Source: Erythrocercus mccallii
Lineage: Eukaryota > Chordata > Aves > Passeriformes > Dicruridae
Direction of reading: 5' to 3'
Length of the DNA stretch: 64,000 nt
NCBI GenBank assembly: GCA_013397435.1
Contig: VZRG01000193.1
Span: 124,001 to 188,000 of the forward strand
The notes beneath the pieces are model-generated. The model did not search any database, was not told where the DNA came from, and saw only the letters and a program-made list of their open reading frames with translations. Below, piece after piece: positions 38,601-52,800 of this stretch. The position numbers and the translations under genes were made by a program. Numbering within the stretch: the first letter of the stretch is position 1; the number at the start of each line of letters is the position of its first letter.

Positions 38601-40121
38601 TAAGATTTTAAAAATGCTTCATTGGACCTTTTCCTAGAAAGAAATCAGGCACTGCTGCAAATGATCTGAGGATAATAATTCATTAGAAAAGAGGCTGGTT
38701 GCTGGAGACATGAGTAGCTGGATATCAAAGGGGTTTTTTTCCCAAAGCTGAAATAAAGTGATGTCCATGGACCACCTCAGCACTCTGGGATCAGTATTCT
38801 CAAACAGCAAATGTGTGAGGTGGAACTTCTGACCAGCAGTGATTTTGATTCATCATTTCAGATGCAGTGTATTCAAGAGTCACCAAAGATTTAATCCCTA
38901 AGAAAAGCAATTTCTGCAACCTTCACTCAGGGAAACTGTTGCATTCTGCCACTGCACACTTCTTGAGCCACAGTTCACAGAAAACATAAGAGCAAACCAC
39001 AGTTTGTGCCAGTAGCTTGTGAGCATGCAAGGAGCTGGTCTATTCATACAAAGATCTGACACAGCAACACTTAAGTACAAGAGCCTCTTCTCCAGCCCAG
39101 AGAAGGCTATGAAGGCAGAGAAAGCTTACTTACATGTGGAAGACAGGTAATTTTTTGTTAGGCTTCAGTAGTTTTAGCCATACTATTCTGAATCAAAATA
39201 GTCAATTTCAGGGTATGTTGCAAGATTCAGTGCTTTTCCTATGCTGTCAGAAGTTTTGAAATGAACAAGTATGATTAGAGAAATTACATAACAAGATTTT
39301 AGTTTACCTGTCTTGAAGCCACTGGAGAATAATTCTGCATATTTTCTGTTTTCTTATTTCTGAAATGACCCATTTTATCATGACCGACAAAAACTACTGC
39401 AAGGCCATGTCTCCTTTCTAACCCCTTTGATGTGGAAATGCACATTACTGAAATCTTCCAAGGTTAGAAGTAAATGACTCTAGTTCACAAGACTGAAGTA
39501 GCTCTGTCCAAACTTACACCTTATGCAAAACAAAGTAAGCCCACCTAAAAATTCCTGGTCATCCTGAAGATGTATCTATACATAAACTTCAGATACATTT
39601 CTTGTCTGGTCTAAAAGGGAATTTTTTTCAGTGTTTATTCAGGATAGTATCAGCAACTAGTCCTGTTAAAATGAAAGTCAGCTAATGTTTCCAGTATGGT
39701 CATTTTTCAGTGGTTTCAAGTCAACCTTCATATATAGAGGTAATGCCTTTAAAACCATTTCTTTTTACAGGAGGCCTTTGAGGTCATTGTTAGAAAGAGA
39801 GAACAAAGATTGTTTCTTAGAATAGAGAATAAAATAAAATTGAGAGAAGCTCTTAATGATAAGTTTTTAATGAAAACATTAAGCAAAAGAAAAGTTTCTT
39901 ATAACATTTCTTCTGAATATAATGAAATTTGGTCAATGGTTTCAGAAAGAAGATTGCACATTTATATTTTTTCGCTTTAAACATCAAAAATACCTATGAC
40001 AAGTAGATAGAGTACCCTATAACCTATGTATCCCCACAAACTGTGTAAGTTTCCTAACTATCTGAGCTGACTACAAAATATTTGAGGGGTGTAAAAACCA
40101 GAGCCCCTTTGTCCTGGGGTG
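29654..40121. other. Long non-coding stretch
   Basis: About 10.5 kb with no gene I can support. The longest open frames (111 codons at 30766, 104 at 32516 minus and 104 at 35758) have no recognisable motif or paired splice sites. An LTR-like block near 34750-34960 is discussed under findings. The last bases before the gap read TTTGTCCTGGGGTG. Confidence 0.5.
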
Positions 40122-41097
40122 NNNNNNNNNNNNNNNNNNNNNNNNNNNNNNNNNNNNNNNNNNNNNNNNNNNNNNNNNNNNNNNNNNNNNNNNNNNNNNN
40201 NNNNNNNNNNNNNNNNNNNNNNNNNNNNNNNNNNNNNNNNNNNNNNNNNNNNNNNNNNNNNNNNNNNNNNNNNNNNNNNNNNNNNNNNNNNNNNNNNNNN
40301 NNNNNNNNNNNNNNNNNNNNNNNNNNNNNNNNNNNNNNNNNNNNNNNNNNNNNNNNNNNNNNNNNNNNNNNNNNNNNNNNNNNNNNNNNNNNNNNNNNNN
40401 NNNNNNNNNNNNNNNNNNNNNNNNNNNNNNNNNNNNNNNNNNNNNNNNNNNNNNNNNNNNNNNNNNNNNNNNNNNNNNNNNNNNNNNNNNNNNNNNNNNN
40501 NNNNNNNNNNNNNNNNNNNNNNNNNNNNNNNNNNNNNNNNNNNNNNNNNNNNNNNNNNNNNNNNNNNNNNNNNNNNNNNNNNNNNNNNNNNNNNNNNNNN
40601 NNNNNNNNNNNNNNNNNNNNNNNNNNNNNNNNNNNNNNNNNNNNNNNNNNNNNNNNNNNNNNNNNNNNNNNNNNNNNNNNNNNNNNNNNNNNNNNNNNNN
40701 NNNNNNNNNNNNNNNNNNNNNNNNNNNNNNNNNNNNNNNNNNNNNNNNNNNNNNNNNNNNNNNNNNNNNNNNNNNNNNNNNNNNNNNNNNNNNNNNNNNN
40801 NNNNNNNNNNNNNNNNNNNNNNNNNNNNNNNNNNNNNNNNNNNNNNNNNNNNNNNNNNNNNNNNNNNNNNNNNNNNNNNNNNNNNNNNNNNNNNNNNNNN
40901 NNNNNNNNNNNNNNNNNNNNNNNNNNNNNNNNNNNNNNNNNNNNNNNNNNNNNNNNNNNNNNNNNNNNNNNNNNNNNNNNNNNNNNNNNNNNNNNNNNNN
41001 NNNNNNNNNNNNNNNNNNNNNNNNNNNNNNNNNNNNNNNNNNNNNNNNNNNNNNNNNNNNNNNNNNNNNNNNNNNNNNNNNNNNNNNNNNNNNNNNN
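40122..41097. other. Assembly gap (976 N)
   Basis: Unknown bases. Open frames reported across it are artefacts of the N run. The size may be an estimate. Confidence 0.99.
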
Positions 41098-44000
41098 TAT
41101 ACTCTGCAGACAAGAGTCTGCAGACAGACCTGAGTGGTGCTACACATGACCAACAAGTCTGCTGAAATCTCTGTGGCTGGGAGACAAAGTGTGCATCTGG
41201 TAAATGAACTGAGTCTTAACTCGTGCTGGCTCACCTGCAGTCTGTGAGATGTCTTTAGCACTCTCCAGCCTAAAGGGCATACTGCAACACCTCGCTACAG
41301 GATCAGTTTTTCCTGCCCACTCCTTGTTCCAAGTGTTTCCAGAAAGTTTAAATAGTCTAAACAGTTGATCAATAGATGGCCACTTCACACAGCTGCCAAA
41401 CAGCGTTGCACCCATAGCTTCATGTTACCTGTGTTATCAATATGTATTTGCCACAGGTAGTTTAAAAATTGTCCCATCTCCCAGCCCAGCGCTTGACAGG
41501 AACCCAGCTCATGGACATTACAATCCAACTCCTCGTTCATCTAAGGTAAGTCCACAGTACTAAACACAGCAACGTTGGTTAAAGACACCTTCTTTGGTGT
41601 CTCAGTGTCTGCGTCACACACCAGAAAGCAGAAAAGCGAAGCAGCCAGTTCATTCCCGATTGCATTGACATGCAATCCTCATCACAGAGAAACTCCTAGA
41701 GTCCTGGATGAGTTATCTACAGACTTAAATGTACAAAAACATTTCAAGAAATTTATTCTGTTGGCCTTTTATGGCAAAATGCAAGAACTTTTGTTTTGCT
41801 AGTTTATAATATACTTTTAGGTTAGACTTAATTTCTAAGCACACATGATGCTGGTGTGAGACTGGTGTGTAGGGCATTAACACATAAGATTGCCTACTCC
41901 AGCTTCCAACCCCAGACATTTTAACTTGGTGTCAGCAAGCCCTCCAATACAATTCCCACATCCTCCCCCACCCAGGGTGTCATAGGTTGTACCTTTACCT
42001 TTCATTTCACTGACAGATACAAATCAGACTTCAGAACACACATTAGAGTGGATTTTTACTTGCAATAAAAATTTCAACTTGGATACTGTTATTGTATTGA
42101 GACAGAAATCTTTCAGCCTAACTCACCAACCAAAATCTTCCTGTATTAAAGACCCTCTAAGCTAATCTTGTTATAGGTGAAATACACCCATGTATCAGGA
42201 GACAGAGACTCAAGAGGGAATAGGACAAGATTGTATTTTAGTGTTTCTTTACAAAAAATTTGTTTCATTCATTTCTCTCTAATGCTGTTATTTCAAAGAA
42301 CACTCTTTTCAGTGTCATATTCATTTGAAGTGACTGATAAATGAATCTAATTGGAAAATTTTCTCACAGTCATTATTGGAAAGTTTCTATTTCCTCTTGA
42401 AATATTGCCTGTTTCTTTCATTTACTAAGATTGTTTCACACTGATAAATAGCAGGAAAGTTCATCAGGAAAAAGAAATATCATACTATCTTAAGGCAAAG
42501 ATGGAGATATTTTACTTCTTAATATCTTACAACAAATCAGACAAATGGTGAAATTTTACTTAGTGTTATATCAGCCATACCTAAGGAAAGAGTATATAAA
42601 GTTTCATCAAGAAAAAATATTATCAATCATCTTCTTAATATTTTGTTTTTCTTATTGAGGTTTGCAAATCTGCATTAATACTGGCACCTGCAACTAATCG
42701 GCCCATTTTCCCTCAGTGATTCATATCCAATATTAAAAGTTATATATTTTCAGGCAAAGTGGTCCAAGCATTTCATAAAAGGAATAAAAATCTCTATCCT
42801 CATTTTTCAGACAGTGCCACAGAGGTGATTTGATGGTACAAAATCATTCCATAAATCTGTTACAGAGTTAAGAACAGAACCTACATCTCTCTGATCTCAT
42901 TTCTCTCTCCCAGTCAGTTTTTGCATCATGAAACAGGAGGAACACAGATGATGTGCAAATCACTAAATAAACCCAAGATCACCTCACTCACATTCTATGC
43001 ATAACAGATCTTGTCTTACCAAGAATGACAAAACCAAAATGAGTTAGCTTTATTAAAGAGGAGAAAAGATGCCTCTGAGCATCACAGTGCTGAGGTTTTT
43101 GTACGGTTGCATACGCAAGAGCTGATCTTCGAGGTTGTTTCCCAAGGCTGATTAGAAATGGAGGCCTTTATTATTATAGCATTTTCTAATCATAGAAAGG
43201 ATATCACTTCCACTTTAGAACAAATGTATGGGTAATTGTTCAGTAACAATGGGAAGAAAAATAAAGTATTATGACTATTTAAAGAAGTTTATGAAAACAT
43301 ATTACATAATTAAAAGCACATTCAAGTGCAAACAGTTCTTCCTAAATTGCCACTCTTCCCTGCATTTTTCACATTAGGGAAGTGTGTGGCCTTGGGCTGA
43401 GGGCTGGCCATGCTGGAGGTGGGCTTATCTCTTTGCCCAGAGGGAGGCAGGTGATGGGAAGTGGTATCTTGATGTCTTTAGAAAAGGCTCTGTGCTGATG
43501 GAGATATCATAGTATCTAAGCTGGACAGAAATAAACAAGAGGTGTGCCTGCAATTGTAGTTCCGAGTACTAGCTGAATTTTGTTTCTCCTACTAATGTAG
43601 GAGAAATGTAAAGAGGCTCTCTCTCCTTTGAGGAGGTGACCAGCAAGAGATGCCCAATGCCATGGGAACATGAGACAGCCATTCCTGAGAGAGCTGCTGT
43701 GCCTTGCAGGAAATGCAGGAGCACTGTGGTTCAGGAGGCTTGGTCATGTTAGCAGGGAAAATGTTCATCAGAAATACACAACCATGCTCTTGGCCTTAGC
43801 ACTCTTCTGCCATCCAGCATGTCAGTGGGTTTACTACTTTTTCACAACCTGACATTAACTGAGGGCTCAGCTGTCTACCTGCACACACAAGCTGCCATCA
43901 ATGCTGTAACCCTGCTGTCATTCAGAGCAGCTGAGCATTAGTCCCCAAGTATTTTTTCCTAGAAAAAATTAATTGCTTTTGCTTGTACCCACTGCCAAAA

Positions 44001-47000
44001 GCACACTTTGAAACCACCAGCAGCCCTTACAGGGACGGAGGCTGGATCAAGATCAAGACTGACAGAGAAGTGGAAAGGAGCCAGCTACCAGGAGCTTAAG
44101 CAGCACAGCTCCCAAGGGGCAATCACATCAGAAAGACACAGAGCTCTGTTGAACCACTTTTAGCTCTGGAGCTGGGACCCACCTGCTCCCTTAACAGCTC
44201 ACTCTGCTAAAGCAGACCTCAGCAACCTTAGCACAGCCCTCCCCATCTCTCCCTTGTGCTTCAAAAATGCAGAATTGCTGAAATCTTGTTTTCCTAAGTC
44301 TTTTCCTCTGGCAGGATATCAGTGAACTGGCATCTCATCTAGACATTTACACCCTGAGTGGGCAGTGATGAGGAAAGAGAGAGCCAAGATGTTGCTGTTA
44401 AGGAACAATTTTTCCATGTAACACATATAGACCAGGAAGGTTCCGTGACAGTGAGTATTATCCAAACTGATCCCTAATCATCCTTCTCTAGAAAATTCTT
44501 TCCAGCTATATCTGAGTGGTCTTGTGTTTGCAGAGATATGAGACTTCGGGCCAAATCTTCTCTTATTAAAATCATTTGTTTAAAAAACATACCTGCAAGC
44601 AGAGGAACATCTATCAACACCTTAGGATGGAAAACAAAGAAATATAACAAACTGGTTTACATTTTTTCAGATTGAGTTAATGGAAAAAGTTATCACTTGA
44701 CTATTGACATTCACCAGGATAAATGCTGGCAGGTTTTATATAGGCTATAATGTCCATCTGGAAGATGTTTGGATATTTCCAAATTTTGGGAACAGTCATT
44801 TTATTTGCAAGACAAAGGAAAAGGCTGAGGTTTGAAACTACTGCCTCATTCCACAAGGAAAACAATTTTTTTAAATGCCACAACCATGTTAAGTTCCTGT
44901 GTAGAAGATATTCATATGATAGCATTGGACTTAGTTCTCTTGAGGGGTTTTTTAAAGTAGCCTTGAACATATGGTTTGATATGCTTTATTTAAAAGAATT
45001 TTCTTTAAAAGATCCATCCAGATACTAAATTTCTTCAGGCATCTGAAATGCTGACCATGAGGACTGCTTGACTTCTTGGGAAAAGCTACTTGTTTGGAGG
45101 CAAATCTCATGTCTGACTCTTGCGAAATGAGGGCATTAAGATATCTTGCACAGGATAAGCTACAAGGCATTTTTTAAAGAAACAGTTGGGTCCTTCCAAC
45201 CTGGGCAGAAGGCAGTCAGAATTTCCTTTGGTTTTAGTAGATTTTAAACTAGCTATATTGTTTAGGGAAGGACTGTGGGCTACCAAATGCCTAAGCAATA
45301 TTGCATCTTGTCCGTGCTACACCATCTGTCTTTGCAAAGCTACTGCATTATTAGAAGTCTTCCTGTTCGGCATTTTGTGTTGTATGTATGCTGTGATATC
45401 TTTTCATAGTATTAACTTAAATATTGCAAGACTGTCTCCAGGTTTAGAGAAAAATTTTCCTTCTCCCTCCCCGTCCCATCAACAGATATTGTTATATTCA
45501 CTGGAATTCTGTAATTCTAGTAGGCGGTAGGGGCTTTCTCTAGTCCACTTGTAGGGCTTTCTCATAGTGCATATAGGATATCGTTTTATATTTCAGACAG
45601 ACCAATGGACATAGTTTCTGACAATGCCTTGCTGGCTGACAGGTAGAAGGACAGACATTCTCCCTCATGAGACATCTCCCATGTGATTCATGGGGTGCTG
45701 GAGAAACGGGCAGGAATAAAATATTTTTCATGGAAAAAGTATATCCTTGTAAATCAACAGAAAGAACAGAGCTTTGAAGGCATATAAAACTCTATGAGGG
45801 TGACTAAGCTAGATTATCTAGGCAAACTCCCCAAAATGTTCCAGTTCACGGCATTTTACTGACTTAAGAATATAGGAACTGGAATTCTAAATGTATCCAT
45901 AATGAACTCAACATCAAAAGTCATCAAGAAATATGGTCCTAGGTACAGCTTGCCTCTACCAATGCCCAGACTACACACCTAGGTCAACAGAAATATGGTC
46001 TGAGTGAGAAAAGGAAAATCACTTTCTTTCCTCATTTACAAAATAAAAGAGAAACTCGGCAGTTTTAAGCTGTAATTGAATAAATGCCATTAAATTATGC
46101 TTAGCAATGGCTCAAGGAAAATTGTGACTTCATTTGCATCAGTGATTGACAACACATAAAGGGAGACTGAAGTTGATCTCCATACACACTTAAACACCTA
46201 GGAGCCAGGTTACAGGACAAGCTAGTGCCTTCATTTCCAAATTAAACTGGCCTTCCTGAGTAGTTCCTCTATTTGCTCATCAAGAGAGTCCTAAAAACTT
46301 CTATTAGAGTGAAGAGGAACCTTGACTAGAAGGACACTGCACCCCATCAGTATGCATCATCCAAATAACTTGGAATCAGACAACTGCTTCTCCTTGAGAG
46401 GGTTCCTCTGGATATACAGAAGCCTTGGAAACATCAGGATTAGTGCTGAATTCTCCCTTATTCTTGCTACCAAGGACTGCATCAAGCTTCAGAAACACCT
46501 CTCTCAGGAAAACAGAGAGATTGAATTATTTCTCTTCTTTCTCTTTTCATCCTTATGTATTACAGGTGGCAGACAGTCTTGGCAAGAGGAATGCTTTTCA
46601 GGCCTGATGGATACAGAGCAAGGGACCTAAGAAACCATAAAAAAGATAAGCAAATCAATGTAATTTCAATATGCCATCAAATTCAATGTTTAACATGCAG
46701 TAAAAATCAGACTCTTCAGAAATTTGTGGGACTACTTGAAGTGATGCATTAAGTAACTTGCTGACAAATAATATATTTCATTTTTTATTACTTGGTATAA
46801 CCACTTTAAATTAATAAAATTGCCTGGCTGGTGAAGGTAGAATATAAGTCATTGACTTTAGTAATTGTTACAGTATTTACCCCAATACTGAGACCAACAG
46901 AAAAAATATTTTACACAAATAAAACAAAAATGTGTATTTTTATAGCTTGCAATTGAACATTTTAATACCATTTGTATTACTCTTAATACTAGCCTGGCAT

Positions 47001-49208
47001 TCCAGAGGTAAATATCAGGGTTGGTTTTTCCATTTCTTAAGGCAGTAATCCAATTTCACATAAGATGTAATTACCTACACCAAAAGGATGTAGATTATTA
47101 CACCTGAATAATCAGTGTGAAAGTATGGCTAGTTCCAGCAGGATTTTTTTTTATTATTTGAGAAGTTATAGAGGTTATGGCACTGCAATCAGATACAGAC
47201 CCGCTTTCTTTTGTAAGTTTGCCTTCACATTTGCCTTTTGAACATGAAAAAGGCTATTTTTTTCAATGGAGAGGAAAGGTAGGTGTTCTGCACATTTTTT
47301 CCCTTAACAGGGAGCAACTCTGTATGAACAATTAAGCCAAAAATAAATAAAGCCTATTTCTATCTGAGAGCACAGTCGAGTCAAACACCAAACACATAGT
47401 CAAAATAATGGCTTTGAAGGCTGGCATAACTCCAGAAAAAAATTACAAAGCAAAGGATATTCAGTTTTGAAATGTGTTGAACAAAGTAGAAAATAAAAAC
47501 CTCTTGAATTCACGTAACAGATTTATTTTTTTGATCCAAACTTTTTCAGTTTCAACTCAAAAGTCAAGCTTTGTTGAAAATGGAGTGATAGCACAAGGGA
47601 GTTACAACAAAGCAACTGAGAGGTGTCATTCACATTGTTCAGAAAAAAAATGTTCCAGTTATCAGAAATAACCAGAGTGGAAAAAATAAATATGATCATC
47701 TGAAATCACTCAAGCTTCCATGTTTATCATTCATGATAAAGCTTAGAAATTAAATTATTTTCCTATTACTGCACAATAACCAATATAAAACCTAGAAACT
47801 TAGAAAAGAAGAGGAAAATAGGAAAACTGGTTTTTCTAACCAGGAAAGTATGCAGAAATAGTTATTCAGTCCTTTAAATCCAACAATCACAAAATTCAGG
47901 AAAAATGGGTTCCTGTATATCTGAAAAGCAACTTCAGAATCTGTCATACTGTTCTTATTGAATTCCTCTCCCAGTAAATCTTCCAAGACTTACGTGAATG
48001 CCAGCTGCAAAACAGCTGCTCATGAACAGCTAAGTGGCCAGCCATGGTTGGTTTTATATGCTCTGTTTGACTCTCCATTAGGGTGGAAGCAGGAACTAAG
48101 TTCTAGGACACAGTTAAGGCTGCAGGTACTATACAGCTCAACACATGCCATGTTAGAGTTTAACAGTGTTGCCCCAATACACAGGTTGAGTTTTTCTTTT
48201 TGTCTTTCCTCTTTTCTTTTTCTTCTTTTTTTTTTTTTTTTGTTTTGGGGGGGTGGTTTGAATTATCTTTAAGAATAATTACAGGTTTTTGTAAGAAGAA
48301 GAGTTTAACTTCTGAGATGACCAAGGTAAATCCTCGCCTGAAGAATTTACCCATGACAACCTCTTTCAGGTCCCCAGCACTTCAATAGTAATGCTATAAA
48401 GGTCTCTGTTGAGATACCACACACAACATAGTGTTACAGTTAATGTCCAAACATTGACTGACATATGAATAATCTGCAAAGTCATAACAGTTTTCAGTCA
48501 CATTAGTAGTACCACCGAATTTTACTTGAATTCTGATGAAGTTTGAAAAACACTGTCACTCTGGAATATTCCTATCTGCTAAAGATGTATATAAGGATGT
48601 ATACTGCAATGTATTGTAATGAGATAAATAAGTTCCTGGTTGTCAATTTTAATAGCTGCCCTAACAGACACTGGAAAGGTGATGACTGAAATTTATTACA
48701 AATATATAATTATATATGCAAATTCATAGGATATTTTAAAATACTTTATAACTCTTTTTGAGATCATGTGTGCCTGAAAACCTAAAAACTGATACTTGTA
48801 TTGGAGTATATGTAAAAAAGCCCAAACAGAAACCAGGTTGAGGAGCTGAAAAGCTGTAACAATTTTGGAAATACAACTGCATATTAGATTTAGACTTCTG
48901 AACATCCAACTGTTCACTGCCTTATTTAAGATTCCCCTAATCAATTTGTCTTTCCTTCAGTTACCAATATCTCCATATTTTCAGTGTTAACTTCCTTGCA
49001 AACTGCTTCAGCAGCATTGCATGAACACATAAATAGGACTCAAGAGGACTCTGAATAATTAACAGATACAAATTACATTGAGAGAGGTACCCTGTAGAGG
49101 GGCACTGTGCTTGGCCACTGTCAGGCACAATGCAAATGCATGCAGAGACTTGATGGTTTGTTTTAGGGATCTCAAAGCACAAAAGACACAGCTGGGGACA
49201 GACCAGTT
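41098..49208. other. Long non-coding stretch after the gap
   Basis: Roughly the first 550 bp have more CpG than the surroundings (for example CAGCGTTGCACC, CCAGCGCTTG, AGCAACGTTGG). An ATG at 41511 reads 11 codons into a strong donor at 41546 (CTAAG followed by GTAAGT). The remainder is AT-rich unique DNA. Open frames up to 114 codons (45186) show no recognisable domain. A pyrimidine/G tract lies at 48190-48253. Confidence 0.5.
48190..48253. repeat. Pyrimidine tract followed by a G run
   Basis: About 50 bp of T/C (ending in about 17 T) is followed by GTTTT and seven G. It is a low-complexity tract with triplex-forming potential. Confidence 0.85.
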
Positions 49209-49804
49209 TGCTTAACCAGGGATGCACCTTTATTTAGTGCCAAAAAACGCAATAGTGGGAGAAAAAAATAAAGAATAGAGAGAAAGAGAGAGAAAGAGAG
49301 AGAAAGAGGGGAAGAGGGTTATCGCTACCAACATGAAGAGATGAGTCCTCGAGGCCTGACGATGCCTATAGACATGATCTTCTCCAGTGGGGTGATCACA
49401 AAAGTGAGCAGGGGTCCCCAGAGTTTCTATAGGTTGGCCAAGGCGAGGACCAAAGGGAAGGGCATTGAGCCAAAGCAGGAACCATCTGTGTTGAGGTTTG
49501 TTGCTCAGGAACAAGCTGCAGTACCTGGCCGCTTGGTAGAGGACAGACCAGTTTCGACAACAAGGCTTGGTTAAGTCCACCATGACCAGTCCATTGTTCT
49601 TGCACTCTGTTCTCATGGAAATGCATACCAGTCCTCCGAGACTTGGCAAACATTCCACCTCAGCCAGGCCAAGGGCTCCTTTAAGAGTCTGGGGTCTCAG
49701 GGCCTCAGTCCTTGGAGACAGTTGTGAGGCAAATGACTTCTTTGGACAGACTCTGACAGCCACTTCCCACCTCTCTCTGCATTGTAAGTCACATTTTTCC
49801 CACA
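49209..49804 (-). mobile_element. Solo LTR, probably ERVK-like, minus strand
   Basis: On the minus strand the block begins TGTGGGAAAAATG, reminiscent of betaretrovirus-like LTR starts, and ends CTGGTTAAGCA. It has a TATA-like CCTATAGAAAC near 49424, a pyrimidine-rich tract (the complement of the GA array at 49270-49320) and AAATAAAGG at about 49228-49236. Flanking 9-mers AGACCAGTT (49200-49208) and AGTCCAGTT (49805-49813) match at 8 of 9 and may be a decayed target-site duplication. An unusual point is the AATAAA lying only about 25 bp from the proposed end, so the true 3' end may lie further left. A frame open across most of it (49230-49805) has no ATG at its start and no recognisable domain. 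Confidence 0.62.
49270..49320 (+). repeat. GA-rich simple repeat inside the LTR
   Basis: Repeated GAGAGAAA units, all purine. On the LTR sense strand this is a CT-rich tract between the TATA-like box and the polyadenylation signal. Confidence 0.88.
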
Positions 49805-49813
49805 AGTCCAGTT

Positions 49814-52800
49814 GTTTCTTCAGGAAGTTTTATGAGTATGCTGAGGATTTGAAGTAAAAGTTTTATCAGCCAAAAATTAACTACCAGCTGCCTCAAGTGT
49901 CCAAGACTTACACATTGACCAGGTCTCATTTTAACGGTTTTAGCTTCTGCATAATCTCCTATTCTCTGCTCACTTCGACTGTAAGCTACTCTGAACAAGG
50001 AATTTCTCCTAGTGAAAATGTAATGGGGTATAAGATGAGAGCTTTGGTTTCAACCAGAAGGTCTCCAGTTTAAAGCCATAAGGGCTTTGTATGTTACAGA
50101 GTCACCATCCACATGAGCACACATATGCTCATGAAGCTTGCATAAGTGTACATAAAGATATTTGTCTAATGAAGAAACAAATCCCCCTAAATTGTGGGAA
50201 GCTAGACCAAAGAAACGTACTAACACCAATGTGGTCACATACGTTCTCCTTTATTCTCTCTAAAATGGCAGGTTATATTCTCTTCAATATTGTTTATATT
50301 CTCAAGCATTCCCTCATTGGCGTACAGCAAACACAGAATGTAATCAAACATTGTTTACTTTTACACTTAAGGCAGCTAAGCATTCAAACTAACACCTACA
50401 CCTATCACTACATAAATGAACTACCTTCCCTCCCTGCATACCTTAAAACAATTTTTAACTGCGCCACAGCCTTTGTCCTTCTCTTGGGCCTGCACCTGGG
50501 CCCTTACTGAGACCTGCACCTGGGCCCAGGCTGGGTTGCCCAACTAATTCAGGAGCAGATCATACCCTTGCTCTCTAAGGAATTCTGCTACATTTGTCTA
50601 TGCATAGACACACATTTGTAAGTCTGTGTAATAAACATATATTGTAAATATGGTAAACAAACATATAATGCATATTTTTTGTCATGCTATATGTACAGAA
50701 TAAAAAAATTTACTTAGACATCTAAATCTATACTTACCATATCTGACTCCCTTCATGAGCAAAGAGGAGAAATAAGAAATACTCCAGAATGAAACCCCAT
50801 CCAGCAGCATGACACTGTGGAGTGATTTTGATAAAACCATTTTTCAAAAACAGAGGTATTCTAGAGAGACAAAAGTCAGACTGCAATGAATCATGTGCAG
50901 TTTTTAACAAAAGCTGAAACAGCCCCAAGACCTTCAGTATGGCAGTACACCTTTACTGAATCTCCTCAATTTCAAAATTCATCACAGGAGACTGTCACTA
51001 ACACTGCATAAGGCTGTTAGTTCAGTATTCGCTTAAGAGGGAATAATTTTCCACACGCTGGAGATATTAATGTAAAAAATACCTTCTACATAAAAATTCC
51101 TGAGTGTATTTGGTTTCAGAGAGTAAAAGGAGTCAGAAAATCAGTTCTTGTCTTAGGTTTTTCATCAGTATGTATGCCTCATTAATGGAGCCCTTCTTAG
51201 CTGCAACAAGGGATGTTTCTAAGAAGCCGTGGACTAGAGGTTTTCACTACAAGGAGTTCAGAGCTTGGTGAAGTACCCTCAGATGTAAAGCAGGTCTGAG
51301 GAAATTCGATTTTAAGTGAGGATGGGGAAGAGGATGAGGAGATAAGAGACAGAAATAACTTTGGGGATCAGGGAAAAGGTTCTTTTAGCTAAGATGACTG
51401 CCAAAAAATACTTTTTCTGTTCCACTTGCTAACAGTCCCTTTAATGAAAAGGCCCCTGGAACTTTTCCTTAAAATCTAAAGCTAGCAAGGTTCACACCAG
51501 AAAGATATATATGTACAGAAAATGTAAATTTCTTTCCCTGAAACAAGTAAGAATGTGGACATTCCCTTTCTGGTATTACAGTGCTTTCTTTGGTCATTAA
51601 TTCCTTTCAAACTAATATAAACTATCCTGAAGAATAGAAAGTGCTCTTGTTCTGAAGGAGCTAAGTGCAGTGGTTCGGTGGTTTACCACATTAGCAGTCT
51701 CCAGCTCTTTGCTCTCTCTGTTTGAGATAAATGCACAGCAGGTAAGACAAAAAGCAGAACCTGCTCTGCACCAGTTCACAGCACAGCACAGTGGTTTTGT
51801 GGTGTCTGTATTAAGACACCAGCTCATGAAAAAGAAGAGAGGGCCAAGGCTGGAAGAGGAATAGCAACACTCTAAAGCAGTGCACTGTTGGTGTGGTGAG
51901 CACAGGCTCTTGGCTGAGCAGAAGGTGCACACTGGATCACCCCAGTATGTCTGTGTGGATCTGCTTCAGACCTTGTTGTACGTCCTGGGTGCACTGCCAG
52001 TCTGGATGCTCTCAGACATCCCTCTGCTCCTTGGAACTGAGTCAGTTCACACAGAGAAGGGTCTTCTCCTATGGCCACCTAGGAAAGAGATCTGAAAGTA
52101 CCTCAAAAAGAGGAGAAATAGCCTTGAATCAGGTGAAAACTTCCATATCCTGGTGGGTTAGCTCTCCTCATCGTGTAGCTCTCCTAACTTTTTTCTGAAA
52201 GTAGAGGTTGTGGAACACAGGTGCCACAAACAGCAAGGAGTGGTTATTGGTATAATCAGAAGAAATGGTGTAGACTGAGACATTATGCATCAAAATACAA
52301 CCACATTGCAAACATGGAGACCTTTTCGAGTCCTCGAGGTTAAGAGTGAAATGTTCATCACCTTGATATAGGAAATGTTCCAAAGTAGATCAGACTTGCC
52401 AGACACAGCAGCTTTGAAACCCACTACAAGCTGAATTCCAGACTGTTAATTCCACTGAAAAATCCTTACCATCTAAAATTAGGGATTAGGGTGAAAAGGA
52501 ATTATTTAGCAGCTTCCATCTTTCTGGACAGAATGAAGAGGCAATGACCACCTGAAGCCCAGGCCCTGAAGGGCAGGTTGCAGTGTTAGTGGGAGCCAGC
52601 AAGTGCTGCAGAGGGCTGAGGTGGGGCAAAATCCACAGCCTGCTCACTGCTGAGAACAACAGTGGCAATATTACAGACCTACTGGGGTTATTGGTCAGGT
52701 CAGAGTCTTAAGTTACTGTGAGGGCATACATGAAATAAATACTTAAAATAATTATAAATAATACCAAAGGCGAAGGGAGCAAAGTGAAAAGCAGAGAGGA

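Noticed and set aside
40058..41261. Four open frames of about 350-400 codons across the gap
   Set aside because: They consist almost wholly of unknown residues from the N run.
45186..45206. GGTCCTTCCAACCTGGGC resembling a CR1 tail
   Set aside because: No CR1 sequence on either side, so the match is probably coincidental.
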